Source: Luteimonas gilva (GTDB lineage Bacteria; Pseudomonadota; Gammaproteobacteria; Xanthomonadales; Xanthomonadaceae). Taken from it: 64,000 nucleotides of DNA. The position numbers were made by a program, and so were the translations under genes. The notes beneath the pieces are model-generated. The model was not told where the DNA came from. It worked only from the letters and a program-made list of their open reading frames with translations, and ran no database searches. Positions 1 to 8,432 of this stretch are shown here, in pieces (within the stretch, counting starts at the first letter, position 1; every line of letters begins with the position of its first letter). The DNA lies in NCBI RefSeq assembly GCF_005239095.1, contig NZ_SZUA01000001.1, forward strand, positions 62,001 through 126,000. The letters are read 5' to 3'.

Positions 1-1976
1 CCGAACTCGCGGTGCGCGCCGAGGGCGCGGGCGACGCGGCCAAGCTGCTCGGGTTGCTGCGGCAGAGCCCGCTGCGCAAGGAGCATGGCGAAACTTTCGC
101 CAATATCGAAGCCAGCGGCCCGGCCAAGCTGACGTTCGACATGTCGCTGCCGCTGCGCGCTTCGTCCGGCGCGAAGCAGCGGATCGACGGCACAGTCGAT
201 CTGGCCGGCGCGAAGCTGTCGGAAAAGCGCTGGCAATTGGCTTTCGCCGACGTGCGCGGCCATGCGCGCTACAACCAGAACGGTTTCGAAGCCGACAAGC
301 TCGACGTGGTCCACGACGGCCAGCCGGGCAAGCTGTCGCTGCGCGCGGGCGGCTATGCGCGCGATGCGCGCCAGGCCTTCGAAGCCGATCTGCAATCCCT
401 CGTGTCGAGCGACGCCTTGCTCGACCGTTCGGAACAACTGGCTTGGTTGAAACCCTACCTGGAAGGCCGTTCGCAATGGACGGTGGCGGTGGCCATTCCG
501 CGTACCGCGCCGGGCAAGACCGCGGCGCCGAGCCGATTGCAACTGCGTTCCAACCTGGTCGGTACCGCTTTGAAGCTGCCCGCGCCGCTCAGCAAGCCGG
601 CCAGCGTGCCTTTGGCGGCGACCATCAATGCCGCATTGCCCTTGGGCAGCGGCGAGGTGCAAGTCGCGCTGGGCAACCTGCTCGCGTTGCGCTCGCGCAG
701 CGTGGGCGACCGCACCGGCGTCAGGATCGCGCTCGGCGCGAGCAACGTCGCCGAGGCGCCGCCCGCGTCCGGCCTGGCGGTGAGCGGACGCGCGAACACG
801 CTCGATGCGCTCGAATGGCTATCGTTGGCCGGGGGCGGCGGTTCGGGCGAGGGCCTCAAGCTGCAGCAGGCCGACGTCAGCGCCAACCGTATGCTGTTGT
901 TCGGTTCCGCGTTCGCCAATACGCGATTGCAGGTGACGCCGACGGCTTCCGGCAGCCGCATCCGCATCGACGGCCCGTCGCTGGCGGGCACCGTGCTGGC
1001 GCCGTCGGCCGACAGCGCGCCGCTCAGCGGCAATTTCGAACGCGTCTATTTCAAATTTGCCAAACCGGCCGCCGGAGCGGCGCCCGCGACGGCGGCGCAA
1101 GCGCCGAAGACGGCGGACATCGATCCGGCCAAAGTGCCGCCGCTCACTTTCGACATCGCCGACCTGCGCATCAACGACGGCCCGTTCGGCAACGCCAAGC
1201 TGCGCACCCGGCCGGTCGCGAACGGCATGCGCATCGAACAACTGCAGACGCGCGGCGCGAAGCAGAGCATCGACATCGAAGGCGATTGGCTCGGACGCGG
1301 TGCCGCGGCGCGTACGCGGTTGGGGATCGCGATCGACAGCCAAGATGTGGGCGCGCTGCTGGCCGGCGCCGGATTCGGCAAGCAAGTCGACGGCGGCAAG
1401 GGCAAGATCCGCTTCGATGCGAATTGGCCGGGCGCGCCTTCGGCGTTCAAACTGGATGCGTTGCAGGGCAAGTTGAGCCTGTCGGCCACCGACGGCCGCT
1501 TGCTGGAAATCGAGCCCGGCGCCGGACGCGTGCTCGGTCTGCTCAGCCTCACTCAGTTGCCGCGCCGGCTGATGCTGGATTTCCGAGATTTCTTCTCCAA
1601 GGGCTTCGCCTTCAACGAGATCGCCGGCAACATAGAATTCGCTTCGGGCCAGGCGCGCAGCGACGATCTGGCCATCGAAGGTCCGGCCGCGGAGATCCGC
1701 ATCCGCGGCAGCGCGGATCTTCGCGCGCAGCAGTTCGACCAGACTATCGAAGTGCTGCCGCGCGCCGGCAATCTGCTGACCGTCGCCGGCGCGCTGGCCG
1801 GCGGCCCTGTGGGCGCGGCTATCGGCGCGGCCGCGAACGCGGTGCTGAAGAAGCCGCTGGGGCAGGTGGCGGCCAAGACCTATCGCGTCACCGGGCCCTG
1901 GAAAGAGCCGAAAGTCGAGGTGATCGGCCGCGAGCAGGGCCGCGTTTCGCGCTCGCAGGCGGCTCCGGCCGGTTGA
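1..1976 (+). CDS. yhdP: YhdP-like AsmA-family envelope protein, C-terminal part (5' end outside window)
   Basis: The reading frame is open from base 3 to the TGA at 1976, giving about 658 residues, so the true start lies outside the window. YhdP proteins are roughly 1,270 residues, so this is about the C-terminal half. The family is AsmA-like and is linked in enterobacteria to phospholipid transport between inner and outer membrane. The visible part is rich in short alternating beta-type segments. It ends with the small-residue segment around 1790-1850 and the TYRVTGPW motif (about 1880-1905) that I associate with the YhdP C-terminus. Family call is by recognition; the cellular role here is inferred. 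Confidence 0.8.
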   Translation, partial: ELAVRAEGAGDAAKLLGLLRQSPLRKEHGETFANIEASGPAKLTFDMSLPLRASSGAKQRIDGTVDLAGAKLSEKRWQLAFADVRGHARYNQNGFEADKLDVVHDGQPGKLSLRAGGYARDARQAFEADLQSLVSSDALLDRSEQLAWLKPYLEGRSQWTVAVAIPRTAPGKTAAPSRLQLRSNLVGTALKLPAPLSKPASVPLAATINAALPLGSGEVQVALGNLLALRSRSVGDRTGVRIALGASNVAEAPPASGLAVSGRANTLDALEWLSLAGGGGSGEGLKLQQADVSANRMLLFGSAFANTRLQVTPTASGSRIRIDGPSLAGTVLAPSADSAPLSGNFERVYFKFAKPAAGAAPATAAQAPKTADIDPAKVPPLTFDIADLRINDGPFGNAKLRTRPVANGMRIEQLQTRGAKQSIDIEGDWLGRGAAARTRLGIAIDSQDVGALLAGAGFGKQVDGGKGKIRFDANWPGAPSAFKLDALQGKLSLSATDGRLLEIEPGAGRVLGLLSLTQLPRRLMLDFRDFFSKGFAFNEIAGNIEFASGQARSDDLAIEGPAAEIRIRGSADLRAQQFDQTIEVLPRAGNLLTVAGALAGGPVGAAIGAAANAVLKKPLGQVAAKTYRVTGPWKEPKVEVIGREQGRVSRSQAAPAG

Positions 1977-2015
1977 TTCGGCGGGCTCGGAGCCGCATCT
2001 TGCCTAATGTTGCTC

Positions 2016-2084
2016 GTGTGGGAGGGGCTTCAGCCCCGACAGCATCGCAACGGTCGCTGTCGGGGCTGAAGCCCCTCCCACAAA
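2016..2084. repeat. Intergenic inverted repeat, GGGAGGGGCTTCAGCCCC type
   Basis: Two near-perfect arms (GTGGGAGGGGCTTCAGCCCC and its complement) enclose a short variable centre between the yhdP-like gene and tldD. A second copy lies at 18267-18343. Confidence 0.85.
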
Positions 2085-2114
2085 AGCAGACGCCTCGAAC
2101 ATTCACGGACCTCA

Positions 2115-3563
2115 ATGCAGATGACCCAATCCCTCGCCATCGCCGAATCCCGCCTACTGCTGCCGGCCGGCCTCGACAACCGGGGTCTGGACCGCGCCTT
2201 CGGCACCTTGCTCGGGCCGGGCATCGACTTCGGCGATCTGTATTTCCAGCACGCGCGCCGCGAAAGCTGGAGCGTGGAGGACGGCATCGTCAAGGACGGC
2301 GCGCATTCCATCGAACAGGGCGTGGGCGTGCGCGCGATCAGCGGCGAGAAGACCGGCTTCGCCTATTCCGACGACATCAACGTCCAAGCCCTGCTGGAAG
2401 CCGCGCACTCGGCGCGCGCGATCGCCCGCGACGGCAGCGAGCGTCCGGCGCAAGCGCTGGTGCGCGGCCCGGGACGCGAGCTATACGTGCCGCAGGACCC
2501 GATCGACGGCTTGGACAACGCCGCCAAGGTCGAAGCGCTGCGCCGCGTCGACAAACTGCTGCGCGCGGCCGATCCGCGCGTGCAGCAGGTGATGGTCGGC
2601 TTGAGCGGCGGCGTGGACACCATCCTGGTCGCGCGCAGCGACGGCGTGCTGGCGGGCGACGTGCGGCCGCTGGTGCGGATGAACATCCAGGTGATCGTCG
2701 AGCAGAACGGGCGCCGCGAGACCGGTTTCGCCGGCTTCGGCGGCCGTTACACCTACGAGGAACTGCTCGCCGACGGCAAGCCGGAAAAGTTCGCGCGCGA
2801 AGCTTTGCGGCAAGCGCTGGTGAACCTGGAGGCGATCGACGCGCCGGCCGGCGTGATGCCGGTGGTGCTCGGCAGCGGCTGGCCGGGCGTGCTGCTGCAC
2901 GAAGCCGTGGGCCACGGCTTGGAAGGCGACTTCAACCGCAAAGGCACCTCGACTTACGCCGGCCGCATGGGCCAGCGCGTCGCCTCGCCGGGCGTGACCA
3001 TCGTCGACGACGGCACCCTGCCGAACCGGCGCGGCTCGCTCAACATCGACGATGAAGGCACGCCCACCCAGTGCAACATGCTGATCGAAGACGGCGTGCT
3101 GGTCGGCTACATGCAGGACACCCTCAACGCGCGTCTGATGGGCGCCAAGCCCACCGGCAACGGCCGCCGCGAATCGTTCGCGCACCTGGTGATGCCGCGC
3201 ATGACCAATACCTACATGCTGGCCGGGCAGCACGACCCCGACGAGATGATCCGTTCGGTGAAGAAGGGCCTGTACGCGGTGAATTTCGGCGGCGGCCAGG
3301 TCGACATCACCAGCGGCAAGTACGTGTTCTCGGCGACCGAGGCCTATTTGATCGAAGACGGCAAGGTCACCGCGCCGGTGAAGGGCGCGACCTTGATCGG
3401 CAACGGCCCGGAAACCATGCAGCGGGTGAAAATGATCGGCCACGACATGCGCTTGGACGACGGCGTCGGCGTGTGCGGCAAGGACGGTCAGAGCGTGCCG
3501 GTGGGCGTGGGGCAGCCGTCGTTGCTGATCGACCAGTTGACGGTGGGCGGCACGCAGGCGTGA
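2115..3563 (+). CDS. tldD: Metalloprotease TldD
   Basis: 482 residues, the usual TldD length. TldD forms a heterodimeric zinc protease with PmbA/TldE that degrades unfolded peptides and, in other bacteria, matures microcin B17 and degrades CcdA. The HExxxH zinc motif is HEAVGH at residues 262-267, and a GGG-rich substrate-binding C-terminal half follows. The start at 2115 has a second in-frame ATG two codons later (2121); the Shine-Dalgarno sequence is weak for either. The partner pmbA lies 0.8 kb downstream on the same strand, with yjgA on the opposite strand between them. Confidence 0.96.
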   Translation: MQMTQSLAIAESRLLLPAGLDNRGLDRAFGTLLGPGIDFGDLYFQHARRESWSVEDGIVKDGAHSIEQGVGVRAISGEKTGFAYSDDINVQALLEAAHSARAIARDGSERPAQALVRGPGRELYVPQDPIDGLDNAAKVEALRRVDKLLRAADPRVQQVMVGLSGGVDTILVARSDGVLAGDVRPLVRMNIQVIVEQNGRRETGFAGFGGRYTYEELLADGKPEKFAREALRQALVNLEAIDAPAGVMPVVLGSGWPGVLLHEAVGHGLEGDFNRKGTSTYAGRMGQRVASPGVTIVDDGTLPNRRGSLNIDDEGTPTQCNMLIEDGVLVGYMQDTLNARLMGAKPTGNGRRESFAHLVMPRMTNTYMLAGQHDPDEMIRSVKKGLYAVNFGGGQVDITSGKYVFSATEAYLIEDGKVTAPVKGATLIGNGPETMQRVKMIGHDMRLDDGVGVCGKDGQSVPVGVGQPSLLIDQLTVGGTQA

Positions 3564-3724
3564 TGGGCTCGGCGCATGCATTTTCTTTCTCCCATCGGGA
3601 GAAGGTGCCCGAAGGGCGGATGAGGGTTCGGCGTGCGGTTGCAGCTTCGTTCTCGCGCCGAACTCTCATCCGGCGCTATCGCACCATCTTGTCCCGAGGC
3701 GGGAAAGAAACGCGTATCGCGCCG

Positions 3725-4273
3725 TTATTCGAGGCCGCCGTCGCTTTCGTCGTTGGTATGCGCCAACAACTCGCGCAATTCGCGGAACAACTCGCGATAG
3801 CTGTGCGGCGGCTTGTTCTTCGCCCGCTCTTCGGCGGCGTTGCGCACCAGTTGGCGCAAACGTTGCCGATCCGCATCCGGATGCTCGGCCAGCAATTCGG
3901 CCAAAGCCGCGTCGCCGTCGGTCAGCAGCCGCTCGCGCAACGCCTCCGCGCGATGCAGCATCGCCGTCTCGCGCCGCGAAGCTTCGCCGCCGGCGTCCAG
4001 CGCGTCGCGGATCGCGTCCAGCGTTGCGTCGTCCTCGCGCCGCATCTGCTTGGCCAGGAACGCCATCTGTCGCTTGCGCGCGATGGGCGAGGTGATGCGC
4101 TGGGTCTCGGCGATGTGCGGACGCAGGCCTTCCGGAATCGGCAGCTTGTCCAGCTGCGCCGCGCTCAGCGCGACCAACTGCTGGCCCAGGGCGAGGACGT
4201 CCAAGGCCGCCTGCCGCTGCCGGGTGCGGCTGGGGCCCAGGAAATCGCCGGTGTCTTCGTCGCGTCCTCGCAT
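3725..4273 (-). CDS. yjgA: Ribosome-associated protein YjgA (DUF615)
   Basis: 182 residues starting [16 protein letters not shown]. The DUF615 family associates with the large ribosomal subunit late in assembly. Visible are the charged N-terminus, the [17 protein letters not shown] helix and a very basic, Arg/Glu-rich helical C-terminal half. The ATG at 4273 is preferred over upstream in-frame starts because those run through the divergent pmbA gene. The gene is convergent with tldD and starts 67 bases from pmbA, so the two 5' ends share a short control region. A yjgA-pmbA divergent pair is common in gammaproteobacteria. Confidence 0.9.
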   Translation of the reverse strand: MRGRDEDTGDFLGPSRTRQRQAALDVLALGQQLVALSAAQLDKLPIPEGLRPHIAETQRITSPIARKRQMAFLAKQMRREDDATLDAIRDALDAGGEASRRETAMLHRAEALRERLLTDGDAALAELLAEHPDADRQRLRQLVRNAAEERAKNKPPHSYRELFRELRELLAHTNDESDGGLE

Positions 4274-4340
4274 GACCTCTTCGCTATCGATAATCCGCCG
4301 GCAAGCGTTTTTCCGGCGCCGCAGACCCAAGGATAAGCCA

Positions 4341-5702
4341 TTGAACGCAGTGATTCCGCAAACCCAGGACGACAGCCGCGCCCGCCTGGACGCATTGGCC
4401 GAGATTTCGCAGCGCCTGCTCGAGCGCTGCCGCGCGAACGGCGCCGACCAGGCCGAAGTGAGCTGCAGCGAGGAGCGCGGGCTCAACGTCAACGTGCGGA
4501 TGGGCGAAGTAGAAACGGTGGAATCCACGCGCGACCGCGGCATCGGCGTCACCGTCTACTTCGGCAAGCGCAAGGGCAGCGCCAGTACGGCCGATCTGCG
4601 CGAGGACAGCCTGGAAGCCACCGTGGCCCAGGCTTGCGCCATCGCCAAATACACCGAGGACGATCCCGCCTCCGGCCTCGCCGATGCCGAGCTGATGGCG
4701 CGCGAGCAAAGCGAATTCGACGCCTGGCATCCGTGGGCGATCGAAGCGGATCGCGCCATCGACCTGGCCCTGGCCAGCGAGAACGCCGGCCGCGAGTCCG
4801 ACGCCCGCATCGAGAATTCCGACGGCGCGTCGGTCGGCAGCAGCGAAAGCCTCAGCGTCTACGCCAACTCGCACGGTTTCGTCGGTCGCGAGCGCAGCAC
4901 CCAGCACACCATCGGCTGCGCGCTGATCGCCGGCCGCGGCGATGAAATGCAGCGCGACGGCTGGTACAGCACGGCCTTGGCCGCGGAAGATCTGGAATCG
5001 GCCGCCAGCATCGGCTTGCGCGCCGCGCAGCGCGCCGCCGCGCGGTTGGCGCCGCGTCAAGTCGCGACCGGCGCCTATCCGGTGCTGTTTTCGGCGGACA
5101 TCGCGCGTTCGCTGATCGGCCATTTGATCGGCGCGGTTTCCGGCGGCGCGCTGTACCGGCGCGCCAGTTTCCTGCTCGACAGCGTCGGCACGCAGTTGTT
5201 TCCGTCGTGGTTGTCGATCGAAGAACAGCCCTTCCTGCGCCGCGGCTTCCGTTCTTCTTCGTTCGATGCCGAAGGCGTCGCCACCCGCGAATCGCCGCTG
5301 GTGCGCGAGGGCGCGCTGCAACGCTACGTGCTGGGCAGCTATTCGGCGCGCAAACTCGGCTTGCAGACCACAGCGAACGCCGGCGGCGTGCACAATATTG
5401 CGGTGTCGTCGAACGCCGGCGGTCTGGACGAACTGATCGCCGGCATGGGCCGCGGTTTGCTCGTCACCGAGCTGATGGGGCAGGGCGTGAACAACGTCAC
5501 CGGCGACTATTCGCGCGGCGCGGGCGGTTTCTGGATCGAGAACGGCGCGATCGCCTATCCGGTCGACGGCATCACCGTCGCCGGCAACCTCAAAGCCATG
5601 TTCGCGGGCATCGAGGCGGTCGGCAACGACGTTGACCTGCGCTCCCACATCCGCAGCGGGTCGATTTTGGTCGGCAAAATGACCGTCGCCGGCACGGATT
5701 GA
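4341..5702 (+). CDS. pmbA: Metalloprotease subunit PmbA/TldE
   Basis: 453 residues when started at the TTG at 4341, which is preceded by AAGGA with a 7-base gap. This matches the roughly 450-residue family length, whereas a start in the longer open frame would add an antisense-of-yjgA extension. PmbA is the partner of TldD; it has the same fold but lacks the HExxxH zinc motif, and none is seen here. The glycine-rich C-terminal region ([19 protein letters not shown]) is characteristic. The protein is cytoplasmic. TTG starts are rare in this window (also used by the wza-like gene). Confidence 0.95.
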   Translation: MNAVIPQTQDDSRARLDALAEISQRLLERCRANGADQAEVSCSEERGLNVNVRMGEVETVESTRDRGIGVTVYFGKRKGSASTADLREDSLEATVAQACAIAKYTEDDPASGLADAELMAREQSEFDAWHPWAIEADRAIDLALASENAGRESDARIENSDGASVGSSESLSVYANSHGFVGRERSTQHTIGCALIAGRGDEMQRDGWYSTALAAEDLESAASIGLRAAQRAAARLAPRQVATGAYPVLFSADIARSLIGHLIGAVSGGALYRRASFLLDSVGTQLFPSWLSIEEQPFLRRGFRSSSFDAEGVATRESPLVREGALQRYVLGSYSARKLGLQTTANAGGVHNIAVSSNAGGLDELIAGMGRGLLVTELMGQGVNNVTGDYSRGAGGFWIENGAIAYPVDGITVAGNLKAMFAGIEAVGNDVDLRSHIRSGSILVGKMTVAGTD

Positions 5703-5759
5703 CGTATTCTCAGCCGACGGGCGGCACGAGGGCCGCCCGATAAACCGGAGGGTACGAAC

Positions 5760-6188
5760 ATGAGCGATATCAACGAAGCGGCGCCGCCACCGCCGCCCGC
5801 GTCCGCAGGCACGCCCAGCGCCGAAGAGCGCCAGTGGGCGATGTTCGCGCATCTCTCCGCCCTGATCGGTGGCATCGTCACGGCCGGTTGGCTGGCCAGC
5901 CTGGGTTGCCTGATCGGGCCGCTGATCATCTGGCAGATCAAGAAGGACACCATGCCGTTCGCGGCCGATCAGGCCAAGGAATCTTTGAACTTCAACATCA
6001 CCCTGGCTGGGCTCATGGTGATCCTGACCGCGCTGGGTCTGCTGACTGTCGGCATCGGCTTCATCGTCATCGCGCCGCTGATGCTGCTGATCGGCGTCGC
6101 CGCGCTCGTCTTCATCATCATCGCTGCGATCAAGGCGAACGAAGGCGTGGCCTACCGTTACCCGTTCACGCTGCGGTTGATCAAGTAG
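5760..6188 (+). CDS. DUF4870 membrane protein (first of two)
   Basis: 142 residues. After a Pro/Ala-rich cytoplasmic N-terminus, the protein shows the DUF4870 pattern: ERQWAMFAHLSALIGG, a hydrophobic span, a QAKESLNFNIT block, two closely spaced hydrophobic spans and a C-terminal YRYPFTLRLIK. GGAGGG lies just upstream of the ATG. The molecular function of the family is unknown. A second DUF4870 gene follows at 6477 and is a diverged paralogue. Confidence 0.88.
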   Translation: MSDINEAAPPPPPASAGTPSAEERQWAMFAHLSALIGGIVTAGWLASLGCLIGPLIIWQIKKDTMPFAADQAKESLNFNITLAGLMVILTALGLLTVGIGFIVIAPLMLLIGVAALVFIIIAAIKANEGVAYRYPFTLRLIK

Positions 6189-6476
6189 CCAGCGCGAAGG
6201 CGAATTGCCTGCCAATAAACGGAATACGCGAGCTCTCGGGTAGCTGCGCGCCAAAAGCCGAACCCTCTCCCTGGCGCTTCGCGCCTCTCCCGCTCCGCGC
6301 CCCAGCCCTCGCTTACGCGAGGGCGTTCGGGGGCATGCGAATCGGTGATTCGCAAGCAATGCCCCTTCACCCCGTAAAAGGAGGGGGTAAAGCAGGTATG
6401 TCTTTCGTTTACTTGTAGACGATGCCCCCGGCCCCATCATCGGCTTACACCGGAACGTTTCCGGCGGGAGTCGACC

Positions 6477-6875
6477 ATGGAAACCCAAATCAACACCGTT
6501 AACCCCAGCCTGAGCGACCGCCAGTGGGCCGCGGGCGCGCATGTAGCGGCTTTGACCTTGGCCTTGGTGACCAGCTGGTTCGCCGGCGTGGCCGGCGCGC
6601 TTGGCGCTCTGGCGATCTGGATGCTGGTGCGCGACAAATCCGAGTTCGCCGCCGAACACGCCAAGGAAGCGCTCAATTTCAACCTGAGCATGTTCATTTA
6701 CGCCGCGATCGCCGTGGCGCTGGTGATCTTCACCTTGGGCTTGGGCATCGTCGTGGCGCTCCCGATATGGGCGGCGCTGGCGCTGGTCTGGCTGGTGTGC
6801 AGCTTGATCGCGGCGTTCAAGGCTTACGACGGACAGCATTACCGCTATCCGTTGACGATCCGGTTGTTCCGCTAA
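6477..6875 (+). CDS. DUF4870 membrane protein (second of two)
   Basis: 132 residues with the same order of elements as the upstream paralogue: DRQWAAGAHVAALT, first membrane span, EHAKEALNFNLS, two further spans, and the ending YRYPLTIRLFR. It lacks the Pro-rich N-terminus. The 288 bases between the copies contain a degenerate palindromic repeat (about 6255-6310) and no gene. Function unknown. Confidence 0.88.
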   Translation: METQINTVNPSLSDRQWAAGAHVAALTLALVTSWFAGVAGALGALAIWMLVRDKSEFAAEHAKEALNFNLSMFIYAAIAVALVIFTLGLGIVVALPIWAALALVWLVCSLIAAFKAYDGQHYRYPLTIRLFR

Positions 6876-6910
6876 GCCGCTTCGGCTTTAGCCCACGCCA
6901 AATGCTTTAG

Positions 6911-7070
6911 CCCTCTCCCGCTCGCGGGAGAGGGTTGGGTGAGGGCGCGCGGAGTCGTCGATCGCTGCGATCGTGTGTATCCGATAATGAGTGCGGAGAA
7001 CCATTGCGTTTGACGCGAACTGATGGCCCGCGCGCCCTCACCCCGGCCCTCTCCCGCAGGCGGGAGAGGG
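6911..7070. repeat. Inverted pair of CCCTCTCCCGC/GCGGGAGAGGG palindromic elements
   Basis: Two copies of a palindrome followed by a (g)ggtgagggcgcgc tail face each other, at 6911-6950 and 7030-7070. They sit between the convergent DUF4870 and M48 genes and could act as a bidirectional transcript end. Relatives occur at 12972, 14592, 33603 and 45156. Confidence 0.8.
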
Positions 7071-7078
7071 AGCATTCG

Positions 7079-8416
7079 TTATTGCCTATCCGTATACCGC
7101 TCTAACGCCCCATAACCGCGCCGATCGATCTGATCGAGCCGGTCGCCCAACGCAGGATGCGTCTTGAACATCTGCGCCATCCGCGCGGATTGATTGCCCA
7201 GCGAAGCCATCTTCTGCAACACCGAATACAGCGCCAGCGGGTTGTAGCCCGAACGCGCCAGATAGACCTGCGCGGCTTCATCGGAGCGGTATTCGGCGCC
7301 GCGATCCAGGCTAGTCAGCATCACCGCCGCGCCGTTCCTTTCGACGAATTCCCGCGCATAGCCGCCGGCGATGCCGCCGCCCGTGCGGACGTTGCGCAGC
7401 GCGGCGCTTTTGCCGGTCGACGCGATCTCCTGTTTGCGGATCACGTTGTAGTGATCGCGCTGGACGATGTGGCTGATCTCGTGCCCGAGGACCGCGGCGA
7501 CCTCCGCGTCGCTATCCAGCAATTGATACAGGCCGCGCGTCATCAGCACGTATCCGCCCGGAGCGGCGAAGGCGTTGACGTCGGCGGAGTCGATGACGCC
7601 GAAAGTCCAAGGCAGTTGCGGCCGGCTGCTGTGCGAGGCCACCCAACGCCCGATGGTATTGACGCGGCGCTGCGCAGCGTCGTCCTGCCACAAGGGACGC
7701 GCGCCCAGGATGCGCGCCGCCAGCAGCGGACCGAGCGCTTGTTCTTCTTCGGATTGTTCGGCTTCCGATTTGCCGATCGTCGATTCGGCCACGTCCGCCG
7801 CGCTGTCGGCCTTACCGCTCAAGCCGCCGCCGATCTGCGACAGCAGGCCGCGCGCCAAGGCGAAGCCCGATTTTTTCTGCGCCTGGGTCATGCCGCCGCT
7901 CTTGTTGCCATCGGCGGGTTGCAGTTCGGTGGCGTAGGCGACGGTCGTATCGGCCAAGCGGTGGCTGCCGGCATAAGCCGCGGCTGCCGCGGGCGAGACG
8001 CGATAGGACTCCATCTTCGCCAACTGCGCGCCGTTGGCGTACGCGGTGCGCAGATCGTTCTCGTCCAGGCCGCGCACGCCTGCGGTTTCGCTGGCCCGGC
8101 CTGCGCCCGATTTTCCGGAGAACAGCACGCTATTGTCGTTGGCGGCCACGCCCGCGTACGCGACGCGCACGTCGTTGACGCGCACGTAGCCGGGCTTGTC
8201 GGCGAGCGCGAGGCGATACCACAGGCCTTGTTGCGCGGCGATCTTCACCGGCGCGTTGCGCTTGAGCGTGGCGACGCGCGCGCTGGCGAAATCGGGATGG
8301 CTGCGCACGTCGACGCTGGGCTTGCTGACCACGGCGTCGAGTTCGGCTTTCTGGCCCGTGGCGAAGGCCGCGCCGGCGCAAGCCAGCAGGATCAGCAGGA
8401 TTCGTGAAGCGCGCAT
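7079..8416 (-). CDS. Secreted SH3 domain-M48 family metalloprotease
   Basis: 445 residues from the ATG at 8416, which has GGGGGAG just upstream. A signal peptide occupies residues 1-20, an SH3b-like domain about 27-88, and an M48 (BepA/Ste24-like) peptidase domain about 235-445. The zinc motif HEISH is at residues 312-316, with a downstream RGAEYRSDE segment supplying the third ligand. An Ala/Ser/Glu-rich linker (about 150-225) separates the domains. Exported M48 proteins often act in envelope quality control. The SH3b domain suggests cell-wall association, which is inference. It starts 16 bases after the CHASE2 gene ends, so the two are probably co-transcribed. Confidence 0.88.
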   Translation of the reverse strand: MRASRILLILLACAGAAFATGQKAELDAVVSKPSVDVRSHPDFASARVATLKRNAPVKIAAQQGLWYRLALADKPGYVRVNDVRVAYAGVAANDNSVLFSGKSGAGRASETAGVRGLDENDLRTAYANGAQLAKMESYRVSPAAAAAYAGSHRLADTTVAYATELQPADGNKSGGMTQAQKKSGFALARGLLSQIGGGLSGKADSAADVAESTIGKSEAEQSEEEQALGPLLAARILGARPLWQDDAAQRRVNTIGRWVASHSSRPQLPWTFGVIDSADVNAFAAPGGYVLMTRGLYQLLDSDAEVAAVLGHEISHIVQRDHYNVIRKQEIASTGKSAALRNVRTGGGIAGGYAREFVERNGAAVMLTSLDRGAEYRSDEAAQVYLARSGYNPLALYSVLQKMASLGNQSARMAQMFKTHPALGDRLDQIDRRGYGALERYTDRQ

Positions 8417-8432
8417 GGTCTCCCCCTCATGG

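Noticed and set aside
2016-2084. Rho-independent terminator after the yhdP-like gene
   Set aside because: The inverted repeat is long but has no T-run on either side; treated as a dispersed repeat.
443-3055. 870-residue + strand frame overlapping the yhdP-like gene and tldD
   Set aside because: Overlaps two real genes in another frame; Arg-rich translation typical of a shifted frame in GC-rich DNA.
6189-6476. Possible small gene between the DUF4870 copies
   Set aside because: Frames here are short, lack a ribosome-binding site and cover a degenerate CCCTCTCC repeat.
4284-6839. 851-residue open frame on the - strand opposite pmbA and the DUF4870 genes
   Set aside because: Antisense shadow; low-complexity composition and no homology pattern.
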